A stretch of DNA of 64,000 nt from Hydractinia symbiolongicarpus (taxonomy: Eukaryota > Cnidaria > Hydrozoa > Anthoathecata > Hydractiniidae): positions 28,268,001 to 28,332,000 of the forward strand of contig NC_079875.1 in the NCBI RefSeq assembly GCF_029227915.1, read 5' to 3'. Of the stretch, positions 54,550-64,000 are shown piece by piece. Both the position numbers and the translations under genes were made by a program. Within the stretch, counting starts at the first letter, position 1, and every line of letters starts with the position of its first letter. Under the pieces are notes generated by a model that ran no database searches, was not told the origin of the DNA, and saw only the letters and a list, made by a program, of their open reading frames with translations.

Positions 54550-57500
54550 CATCATTCATCATTCTCGGCCCAACGTACGTTTTCCATGCTAGCATGGGTT
54601 GGACGTGGTGGTCAGCACTATGCCTTTATGAGGAAAAGAATCATCTGAAGAATCAAAATTATAAACAATGCTGAAAAAATGTGCCAAAATATTTTTCTGC
54701 AGAAGAATAAAAATAATTAATTTAGGAATCAATTATATTTGTTTACATGAGTGAGGCTATTTGCGCTCAAAACAAAGGATATCCCAATAGTGACCAAGTG
54801 AGCAAGGAACAATAGTATTAACCAATCAAAAAGCCCGGTCGGTATTCTGACCACGGAAAATTCGTAGCTTTTCCAACTTTTCTATTCTGATATATATGTA
54901 TATGTATAACTAACATGTGTTCAACTCTTTTCACACAAAATACTGGTAATTTTTACATATAAATTTTTGCCTTAAATCGAACTTTTCAGCAATGCTAAAT
55001 TTGATTTGTTTCGGACGCAAAATTCCATGCTGGTGGCGACACAATTTATAAGAAAATACGTCATCATCATTCTCAGCTGCTAGCATGCCTTGGAAAGGGG
55101 AAACTGATGACCCTCTTCCAATCTGATCTAGACCGTGTTAGATCTAAACTCAACTTCCTCTGTATCACTTCAAATGGTAAATTAAATTAGAATGGTATCT
55201 GGTCTTCGGTTTTCTTATCTGATTGGCAAACCCTAAATTAAAATAAATGTCCATGTGGTCACATCTTAACATTAACAGCCCAGGAAATTTCAATTTGTTT
55301 TTGTAATTTCCTGACTATAAGTACTATTTTAACAGTGAGGATTTAACAGGCATAGGCACAATGCAAGGTCACAAAACTATCCCCTCCTCATCAGGGGCGA
55401 ATAAATAAATTCTTTTATTTAACGAAAAACAACAACACATGAGGCCTAACGCGACTCCACGACCTCTACCAATTCTTTTACTACAACGACCACTGGAACG
55501 TCTTCTACCGGGAAACTTCTTCCCCACCGTTCTGCATCCAACGACCTAATGACTTCTCGTCAATTGGGCCACTGTGACGGGGCCAAAACTCCAAAAATTA
55601 ATTTCAGACGTTCACTAAAATAAAAATAATGGAAAATTTAATCCAGTAAATTACATGGAAATGTAAAGTATGCCGAAGTTTTAAACCCTAACACGAAAAT
55701 TTAAAATGGTGGAGCATTTAATATAGCACTTATGGTAATCGTTAATGATGACAGCTATACGTTTGATTGCACCGTCACACTTGTGCTTGGACTGGTATAC
55801 TTCTCAACACAACTTGAATATGCGGTAATCACAACATCATAGCACAGCGAGCAATGTTGTAAGGCAATGTCGATATCTTATACATGCAACGATAAACACC
55901 ACGATTAACACGACACAGTATTTGAAACACAGTATGTAACACAACACATTTCTTTGTAACTCTATAGCCGGAACCGCAAACACAATTTCTCTGGAGCGCA
56001 ACTGCAACACTGCGACAGTTTCTACTTTTAAACACAGTTCAGTGAATCACATATTACAATAAACACTAACACCGGACGTCCACATTTTATTTGTCCTTCA
56101 CTAAAACGAGATCCAACGACCAAAAAGACCTTCATCTTATTGATCCGGGATGCGCAATTCTGTGAGTAATAAAATCACCATAAAGTGCGACTAAAAATGT
56201 GAAATTTGTGATAAATTGTTTATTCATGAATACGACGAATAATAATAATAATAATACACTTACCAAGTTATTTATCAATGGTGTTTTCCTTTTTTTTATT
56301 TTGCTAAAAAATCAAATGAAGCAGTTGCAAATCATTACAAAATAATAAGTCCATTCTTTCTTGGCTATCAATACAGTTTAGAATACTGGAAACTATTTAT
56401 TTTCAATGAGGCATTATAAAGTTGGTTAAGGAGCGCTCATATGTTCATTTTTGACATTTCATTTTTATGTTTGGCTGTTACTAATTTTGTTTAGATTAAT
56501 TAAAACTGTAAAATAATTAAACCTACCAGAAATGTTTACTATTATAGGTAAAGTAAAACAAATAACATCTGTAGCCTTGTTGTTTATATAGAATGTCTCT
56601 TTTTTTCCCTCTTGTTGGGAACAATTGGCTAGCATATTTGAGAAAAAAGTCTCCTTTTTTTAAAATGCTTTGTTGTCACAACACCGAAACCTACAAAAGC
56701 TTACAACTAGCAGCAACTAAGTGAGCATGGTTGGTAAAAAAGAATCGATCTATCTGTAGATTCATGTAGGGGAGATTTCCTACGCGTAAATTAAGGCTGT
56801 ATCTTTCATAGATATGTCCGCTCAATTGCAAGTTTAATTAATTTTTTTGAAAAATTTGTTTTTTGCTTTCTACATTCCCAATACTGGTTTTCCAAAAATC
56901 CCTTTCAAATTTTTGCAATAGCGGTTTAAAGTTGCCAATGTACCAAATCTCCCCTATATCGAAAATTGGGCCTATATAAGGCCCAAATGAGTTTAAAAAA
57001 AATTAGTCGTGTTGAGACAATCCAATAGCATAGAAATATACTATCCACTAAAATCCCTCTTGCTTTTAATTTTGAGTTATGTTTTGAATACGACAGTAAA
57101 GTGGAGTTTGTGTAACTAAACGCAACCTTGGAAAGGAGTTTGTTGGAGAAACGAAATGCGACATCGTGAATTTCTAAAAATGTGTTTTGCTGCCTTATTT
57201 TTTGATAAATTAACTTGAAATTTGATGTGTGCATATCACTGAACAACTATCATGCGAAAATTCATGTCAGTGGGAGTTTCGAAATGGAAAAAAGTCTAGT
57301 TTTAGCGACGGTACTCAAAATTTTCTGTGATATTAATTATGGAAGATCAAAGCACTCTGCAATACTAAAACCACAAATTAGCACCTGTGTGAGTGATTTA
57401 GGCTGCAGAATTGCACTATAAATTTTGTATCTTTCAGGGAAGATTAGTTGTGAGATGTTATTTCGCAAAAAGGTCATAACCATGTGTTTTTGTCTATATT

Positions 57501-58655
57501 GTTAACTTGGTTTGATTAACACAAATGAAACATGGGACTCTTGACTTCGTAATAGTTTGACGTAAGTTAAAAGTAAAAAGACTTTTGACGCCAGAACAGC
57601 CGGTGGGCATTTACGGCCTTGTTGTTAAGGCACAAAAACGAATAATAAACTGGCTGTTTAATTGAATGCGGTCTAAGAAAATATAAATGCTAAATGCTGT
57701 TTCTACACCAATGATGGATGATTGCACATTGATTATTGTACCTAGTAGACATGTGTATCTTTAATACAGATGTGGATTATATTGAAATGTATTACTTCAA
57801 AAATGCTTCTTACATATGACGCCATTCATAAAAGAACCTATTTGACCTCTATTTTCCGTCAACATCACCTTTGAACGGACGAAATACGATTGAAATTTTC
57901 AAGAGCTATCGATCACCTAAGAAAGACGGAATAGAAATGTAAATGTTTAGTTGTATGTAGAGTTGATATTGATTATTGGAGTATTGGTTGAAATGCGTGC
58001 CTCCATATCGCCTTCTGTCTCGCCGAAAAGAAAATTCAACACCGTTGCGTTAATAAAATCTTTTGTATTGTGAGAAGATGCGGTGAATATGGTATTAGGA
58101 TTCTCTCTAATTATGCTTAAAATCCTTTCGGTGGTGACTTTGTTGGTACTGGGTATTTATGTATGTTGAAAAATACGTTTTATTTCGTCAAAGGTAACAC
58201 TAAAAAATAAATAGAATAGCAATGTGTTAACAAAATTGAAAGAGAAGTATAGAAAGTTATACTGCTGGAATATATCATACTTAAAATTTCTGATTTTGTC
58301 CAGGAACTTTTTATAGACAGTTGTACTTCGATGTAAGGTATGTAATTCGAATTTGGTAAACAAACGAGTCATCGAACTTGAAAAAAAAATGAATCAAAGT
58401 TTGTTTTTCCTTGAACCGCTATTAACGGTAAACTTTGATGCGCATCTGCCAGAAATATTATAATGGCATTCGATGGAAAAGCATCAAAGGTTTTCATCAT
58501 ATATTTGATGATCTGAGAATTGACTTGACCAATCTAAGTGTAATAGAAAATTAAATGAGTTTAATTTAATTGTATAGTTATATTGAATTGCAGTTCATTT
58601 TATTAACAAGTTACCTCATCCAACTAATATGCCAATTTATTTCTCATGGTAAATC
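54550..58655. other. Long interval without recognised gene
   Basis: 54560-54620 holds CCATGCTAGCATGG, a 14-bp palindrome inside a TTTTCCATGCTAGCATGGGT context that I associate with a dispersed invertebrate repeat. A weaker relative is near 55070. 56240-56260 has (AAT)n. Frames at 55829-56035 and 56926-57246 (minus) and 57215-57421 (plus) carry no motif. Confidence 0.4.
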
Positions 58656-58660
58656 CTCAA

Positions 58661-59000
58661 CTAGTATAAAAAAAGCTGAATGTATTGTTTTGCATGTGAT
58701 AGTTGGAAAACATTGTCTGTAGTTATCAGCAAGTACTGCGGTTGGTGTAGCAACCAAAACGTCATATTTGCTTTCTTTGGCGAATTACTTTGATCATCAG
58801 TAAGGCTGTGTTCGCTATCGTCATCAATAAAGATTGAATCCAAGGACACTTCGTCAAGCGAAACATCGTCGATAGAAGAATTAGCTTGTGAATTTTTCTG
58901 TGTATGAAAAATAACATTATTACCAGAATGTTGCTAAAGTACATTTTTATTTTTGAGGATAAAAAAGACCTACATTTTGTCTGCGATTCATTGTTAATAG
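58661..59000 (-). CDS. Possible 5' end of a gene with an acidic N-terminus
   Basis: On the minus strand ATG (about 58992) begins MNRRQN and is followed by a GTAGGT donor. A TTTTTCATACACAG acceptor leads in phase into KNSQANSSIDDVSLDEVSLD, SIFIDDDSEHSLTDDQSNSP and more, to a stop at 58661. Asp/Ser-rich N-termini of this kind are common in transposases (compare the piggyBac protein at 8188), but no catalytic domain follows recognisably. The last 30 residues may already be intron. Unidentified. Confidence 0.3.
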
Positions 59001-59004
59001 GATT

Positions 59005-60225
59005 GATTTTATATAGTAGTTAGATATTCTAGGGAAAAGTCAGTATCCTGAGCATCATCGCTTACTATTATTTCTCCTAAATGAGGGATTATATAAGAAT
59101 TTTGTGGATGGGGAAAAATTGTTTTAGTATTCTTAAAATGATGAAATTACCAGATTGGTATGCCAAGATCTTTAACCGTAGCGACGTCAGATACAATGGA
59201 AATGTGTCTATAAAATAACGCTTATGAACAGATGCTTCCAAATGACTCCGTAATTTGTGATTATCGCTCCAAAATGTCGGATTAATGGTCAAGGCATTGT
59301 GGAAATGCGCAATCGATCCGGGTAAGTCCTCTCATTCTTGGTTCACAATTTCTGACGTATTACAAAATGGTATTGTCATAAGCGTATGTTGCCAAAAGTG
59401 TGCAGGGTTTAATATTAAAGCACATGATGTTGCCACCAATCGTGGTTTATGATCCCTATAAAGTGAGAGTGACTAAAAATAAAGAAGTATTACAAATTTG
59501 CGACGAGGCAATAACTGATATTAAAGTGTATAGGGAAATTACATATTCTGCTGTGTCAAAATTACGAATATAGTTCTCCAACGGTATTCTGTGCAATAAT
59601 GCGGTCTTTTGAGATATTTCTGAATTACTGGGATTTCATTGGTATTCAGCGGTTTGGGTATTACAAATGTCTTTGGTTTATTAAGGTGTCTAAGCAACCT
59701 TAAAATAAACATAGTTACATTGATTTAGTTAGTTGAAGTTGCATAAGATACTTTAAGAATGGTTAGTATGTATAATGAAAGAAAAAATCTTTTAGTGTTT
59801 GTAATTGTTTTAGTTCTTGCCTGGTAATTGAAAGGAATCCTGATATTTGGCAACATAGCCTGTTCATATTTTAATAACATCTAATGTCCGCCTATTATGT
59901 TAAATAGAAAAACAGATTTGTTTGTAATGGTCGCAACGAGTAGATGCAAGTGGATTGTTCGTCTTTTTTGGCAACGATAGAAATACGTATTGGCGTTGTT
60001 ATTCTTTTTTTCCAATAAAGTGATATGAAAGAGTTAAACAGCTTACTTTTCTCCGGAGTAAGGTAAGCTGTTCTTCAACTTTTAGCTGTTGCTACCCGTC
60101 ATCTACCCACATATTACAATGTGCATAATAATCAAGGTTGTAAGGACAAAACGTTTGACATTAATATAGCAGAGTGACTTTTGGAGAATTGTTGCAATAC
60201 TTACCGGAAACACTTTTTAAAATCC
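59005..60225. other. Interval without recognised gene
   Basis: A 67-codon minus frame (59089-59292) without motif. Nothing else is supportable. Confidence 0.4.
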
Positions 60226-60375
60226 ATTTATCAAATTGGTTTTGCAACAGCAAAAAATCATTCCCGTTCAAGTTTCTGAAATCCAAAAGGTAACACATCT
60301 TTCGCAGTGGTATCACAAACCTGGCGATGAAAATCCAGCTGATGTCATCACAAATGTCAAATCATTTCAGAAATA
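60226..60375 (+). pseudogene. Bel/Pao pol fragment, pre-integrase segment
   Basis: The plus strand reads IQKVTHLSQWYHKPGDENPA followed by DV. This matches the W-x-x-x-P-x-x-x-NPAD motif that lies between the RNase H and integrase regions of Bel/Pao polyproteins. It is oriented opposite to the fragment at 60410-61170, so the element has been inverted at this point. Confidence 0.5.
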
Positions 60376-60409
60376 AACTTCTAGAATTGGTAAATCGATT
60401 TCTTTATGA

Positions 60410-61170
60410 CTATTCTGTACAGTCAAGTGTGGCAGCATTAAGTTCAAGTCTTGGAAGGGTTTGTGGCTTTGTTGATGCAACCTTTCCCTTTGACATCACG
60501 AGGCTTATTTTGGCAGGTTTAGCTCCAATCCTCAAGTAGGCAACTGCGCCATGGGCCTTTTCTGATGCGTCTCCAAATAGGTGCAACTCAAATTTGGTTG
60601 TAAAATTTGTTTTGCAGTATCTTTTGATTTTGAATATATTCAAGGATTGCAGACCATGTTGCTATTTTGTATAGTGCTGCTAACTTCCTCGTCCCAGTCT
60701 GTGTTTTCACGCCATATGTTTTGCAGAATCATCTTGCCTTTGAAAATATAGGGCGATATGAACCCCAATGGGTCAAATAATGAACTGACAAGACTTAAGA
60801 TTCCTGTCTTTGTTTTGGTGTCGTCATTAATACTTAATGTAAAGGTAAAGGCATCCGACTTGATTTCCCACTTCACTCCAAGTGCTCTGACAATCTTGCC
60901 TGCGTTGACTTTTACGTCTTTTAATAGTGATTCCTCCGGTAATACATTTAGCACGTCTTTATTGTTACTAACAAACTTTGTCAGCCTAAATGCACCAAGC
61001 TTCATAGATTCAATCAAATGAACACACAGACGTTTTCCACATCATTGACAGATTTTAGTAGATCATCCACGTAAAAGGACTTCAGGATGCTTTCAACTGC
61101 TGCGGCATTCACTTTCTCAAAATTGTCCTCCCAGATCCTACCCAATAAGGAAATAACAATCACATTGTAT
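60410..61170 (-). pseudogene. Bel/Pao LTR-retrotransposon pol fragment (RT end, thumb, RNase H start)
   Basis: Minus-strand order: SILKSFYVDDLL (the YVDD reverse-transcriptase active site, about 61060-61075); a one-base shift near 61018; GAFRLTKFVSNNKDVLNVLP; IVRALGVKWEI; TGILSLVSSLFDPLGFISPY; NIWRENTDWDEE; then after another shift near 60643 ELHLFGDASEKAHGAVAYLR and TLPRLELNAATL (RNase H-like start). The order is that of Bel/Pao pol. LTRs and gag were not found. Two frame breaks and the inversion at its end show it is dead. Confidence 0.75.
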
Positions 61171-61174
61171 CTTG

Positions 61175-62590
61175 TTCATCTAGGGAATTCATATCACGGT
61201 TACTGATATCCCACGACATTTTAAAAAGTGAAATTAATTAACCAGAACGATTTAATTTTAAGCCTTGTCGAGATAAGCCATGTTGAACGAGAGAGAAGAG
61301 TTGCGTTTTACTGATTTAATATCCATTTTCTCAATTACCTTATTCAACGAAAGCTGCATCCGTTTTTAACTTATTTATAGAATGACAAACGAAACATCAG
61401 AAGCAAGAAAATAAAATATGTCAAACTGAAGGATGGTAAGTCGAATTTTTACAATTTGTACGTTATAACTTCCAAGGAAGTTCTTTAGTTTGGTTTACCA
61501 GCATTTTATGGAGAGGTGGAAAGAGAAATTGTGGAAACCCAGTTAAGGTTGGAATCTAGAATTCTGGATTGCTGTATGTGACTTTTTACTTTTTTATATA
61601 TTACATATTATGTGCAATGAACCCGCACGCGCGCGTTAATTTGCATTAAACACAAAGGGCTTTGTTTTAGGCATCGATGTAAATTGCACTTTTTTGCAGC
61701 TAGGCGTCCAACATCCTTTGCTGGTACCTACATAATACATTTTTTTTTGTTTTTCCACTTTAACTGTGGCATTCTGTTTCGATTTTTTGATCATTGAAAA
61801 AAATTGTAACTAGAACGGAAGTGCATTTACTTAAAAACTACTGTCATTTCAGGATATAAAACGTTTGTGGTGTTCTGGATTTCCTAAATAAAAGATTTTA
61901 ATGTTCCATATCAGTCAGGGCCAATGGCCAAGTTTCAAAAGAATCCCGTCTTATTACAAACATTATGTCAGCATCTGAAACATTTTCTGTGTAAATGCTG
62001 TCGTATAAAACAGTTCTATAAAAAGCATTTGCAACGTACTAGATTCTATCGCGTCAAAGAACAATTTCGATACAATTTAAAAAACTTGTTGATATGGAAT
62101 TGGAAGGCGTTTTATTTTATACAGATAAGCTTCAGCTACGTGTAATATTCACTTTTTATATAATTGAGTTTTTCTCGCATGTTGATTGGTTAATCTACGC
62201 GAAATATATAATATATTTTATTGTGTCACACCTGCTTACACACGGTGCGCCAGATATCACTGTGGAAAATGTGCAACTTTGAAAGCCTGTAAATTGCCTA
62301 CTTTTGCGTCTTGTTGCTTTGTGACAAAGCGGTGTTAAGTTACGCACTGAGCCTCAGCTATAACTGAAGGTAAACATGTGACTGTAAAAACCTCTACATG
62401 TACTTTTGTTTGCTGCTGACATTTCTCACCGTACTGCATTTTCTTGCTTTCCCTATCTGTGACTGTAAGGGATAGATTTTAAGTGGTTGTGTAGTGCGCT
62501 ATGCTATTGATTTGATAAATAAATGCACATAAAATCATGGAATACTAAACAAGGTTAAAACATGAATAGTTGCGTCGGCAACTTACCAAC
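61175..62590. other. Interval without recognised gene
   Basis: Two overlapping plus frames (61924-62145 and 62094-62282) have no motif. CGCGCGCG at about 61627 is isolated. Confidence 0.4.
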
Positions 62591-62595
62591 CAGTT

Positions 62596-63180
62596 TTAAC
62601 CAGTCACTGGCACATGCTTTAGAGAGCAAGAAGCAAATTTTAAATTTTCCGTGGTTGGGTTGTCGTAAAACCTCCCATACTCAGGAATACACTGGAGCAT
62701 AATTGCTTTCATCCACTGAGGATAAGTGAAAACCGTGTAATGGGTGCTTAAACTATACAAACAAGGACCTAGTTTTGGCAATATCTTTGCATCTCTATAA
62801 CGTAGCGTTTATTAGTGGTAAAACTTTCCTAGTTGTTTAATACCATCTTGTATGTCAATCTTTGGACCTTTAAATTTTGAATCTACTGTTTTTAATACCT
62901 CTTCCACACTTTTCATATACCTAAAAAATTTTCTCAAATATTTCGTTTTTAAGTTCTCTCTTAAATCAGCAAACTGTGCCATATTATGGTGCAACGATGA
63001 CGTGGACTCCCTTACTGCAACGTTTCGGAGGCATAAATATTCACATGATCGGGTTTCAATTTTCGCTTTCATAACATCTGACAGAAAGTTCTCATTGAAA
63101 GCCTTCCCATATGGACATATGAAATCCTTTAAAAATTGTTTGTGATGCCTAAATATATAATTACGTTTGTCCTGCATCAT
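62596..63180 (-). CDS. Unidentified protein-coding segment, one stop
   Basis: The 122-residue frame 63180-62812 (MMQDKRNYIFRHHKQFLKDF ... IDIQDGIKQLGKFYH) and the frame at 62781-62596 (LGPCLYSLSTHYTVFTYPQW ... CIPEYGRFYD) lie on the same strand within 30 bp. They may be consecutive parts of one protein, with TAA near 62812 between them. The composition is protein-like (aromatic- and Cys-containing, no low complexity). I do not recognise a family. It could be a host-gene exon or an old element. Confidence 0.3.
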
Positions 63181-63495
63181 TCTTATGACACAACTTTTCT
63201 TCTTTTTATTTACATTGCTTTTAAACGCAAGAGCGTATGATCTAAACGGTTTACGTTGAGCAGTGGGTAGTAGACGATAAGCGGTGGACAGAAATGAGCT
63301 AATCCATTCGTTTAGGAAGATATGGATTGACGTCAGCTAAACCCCAATATATCTGTCACCTTTCGTCAAAAGTGATCCTATACATTTTCTTGATCGCGTT
63401 TCACGCTCTATACAACAGAGGCAACGTGTACACATGTAGTTCATTAAGTTAATTTTATTTATTCATTCTCTAAAGTCGATATACAATAAAATAGG

Positions 63496-63786
63496 CTAGA
63501 AACTTAAAGCTCTACTTGAAAATCCCCATATAAAAGGGCAGTAATTAAATATGCTAGAAATAAATGAATTAGCAATAACATTTCGCTTAAAATTAGACAT
63601 ATATGGTGATATACGTTTTAGGGCATTGATCTTGGCATTAGCCTTCTTACATAATGGAAGAACATGTTGCCTGAAAGAAAGCTGATTGTCCAGAATTATA
63701 CCCAACAAATTTACGTCTGGAGACTCTTGTAATATAAATCTCAAATTTAAAGTAACAAAATCTTCAGTCTTAACACTAAAGTACAA
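63496..63786 (-). pseudogene. LINE reverse-transcriptase fragment (palm/thumb end)
   Basis: The frame reads VNLLGIILDNQLSFRQHV, CKKANAKINALKRISPYMS and NSFISSIFNYCPFIWGFSSR. These are the L-L-G-x-x-x-D, H-V and F-x-YC-P-x-x-W motifs after the YADD site in Jockey/CR1-like reverse transcriptases. The 5' side is cut off at 63786, where the 125-bp satellite begins. Confidence 0.75.
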
Positions 63787-63789
63787 TTA

Positions 63790-64000
63790 TTCTGTATTAA
63801 TACAAAAAATCGCAAATATATGAGACACTCGTCCCTTTTAAGACAAGGTTGACCTAACTAAATGACAACTATCTGTACTAATACGAAAAATCGCAAATAC
63901 ATAACACTCGTCTCTTTGAGATGCCTCGTTTATCAATTTTACAGCTAAAATATATAGAAACTGAGACAATTTTGTTGACCCTAAATGACAATTATCTGGT
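63790..64000. repeat. 125-bp satellite, running off the window
   Basis: Shares AATACGAAAAATCGCAAATA, ATGCCTCGTTTATCAATTTT and CTAAATGACAAYTATC with the array at 44200. About two divergent units are inside the window. Confidence 0.8.

Overview
The window looks like nuclear DNA of a metazoan, most likely a cnidarian (inferred). It is AT-rich, and GT-AG introns can be reconstructed in several genes. Its transposase types are ones known to be abundant in cnidarian genomes: piggyBac, THAP/SWIM/YqaJ elements, Mutator-like, MULE, pogo-like and Crypton-like tyrosine recombinases. 28S rDNA fragments sit beside R2-type retroelements. No rRNA operon, functional tRNA gene, CRISPR array or bacterial feature is seen. 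Almost every coding segment is a mobile-element gene or relic; few look like host genes.

Layout. 0-4 kb: a copy of a dispersed composite repeat carrying a relic of a ubiquitin-specific protease (USP), split by a Tc1/mariner element. 6.2-7.6 kb: 144-bp coding repeats spliced to a C2H2 exon, then a LINE 3' end. 7.65-10.46 kb: a nearly complete piggyBac element. 11.2-12.8 kb: a multi-exon DUF4806-type gene. 13.2-16.4 kb: an inverted copy of the composite repeat with a USP His box. 16.3-17.1 kb: the C-terminal end of a retroelement with a restriction-like endonuclease (RLE). 17.1-19.3 kb: protein kinase, SET and tyrosine-recombinase segments on one strand. 20.4-26.3 kb: another composite copy, interrupted by a complete THAP/DDE + SWIM element with 2-bp AT target duplications, then a SINE. 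28.0-29.9 kb: a THAP gene converging on a Crypton-like tyrosine recombinase. 30.9-31.4 kb: a second USP His box. 31.8-33.0 kb: Mutator-like transposase. 34.7-37.0 kb: two R2 3' ends joined to 28S rDNA. 37.5-38.6 kb: MULE and LINE relics. 40.9-42.3 kb: a DDE_4/YqaJ element. 42.9-44.2 kb: pogo-like C-terminus. 44-53 kb: satellites, minisatellites and tRNA-like composite repeats. 54.0-54.5 kb: a small spliced coiled-coil gene end. 60-64 kb: Bel/Pao and LINE relics, then a satellite running off the window.

How the parts relate. The main thread is the composite family seen at 0-4, 13-16, 18-26, 31 and 40 kb. Its copies carry C2H2/C2HC fingers and the N-terminal half of a tyrosine recombinase. They are repeatedly linked to a USP domain, and once to a SET domain. 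A roughly 60-bp motif (GGTAATAAGTGGAGTCGTTA...) stands upstream of the USP in one orientation and three times downstream of it in the other, like terminal inverted repeats. Paralogous copies serve as empty sites, and these prove two younger insertions to the base pair. Many frame breaks lie in A or T homopolymers, so some pseudogenes may be sequencing artefacts.
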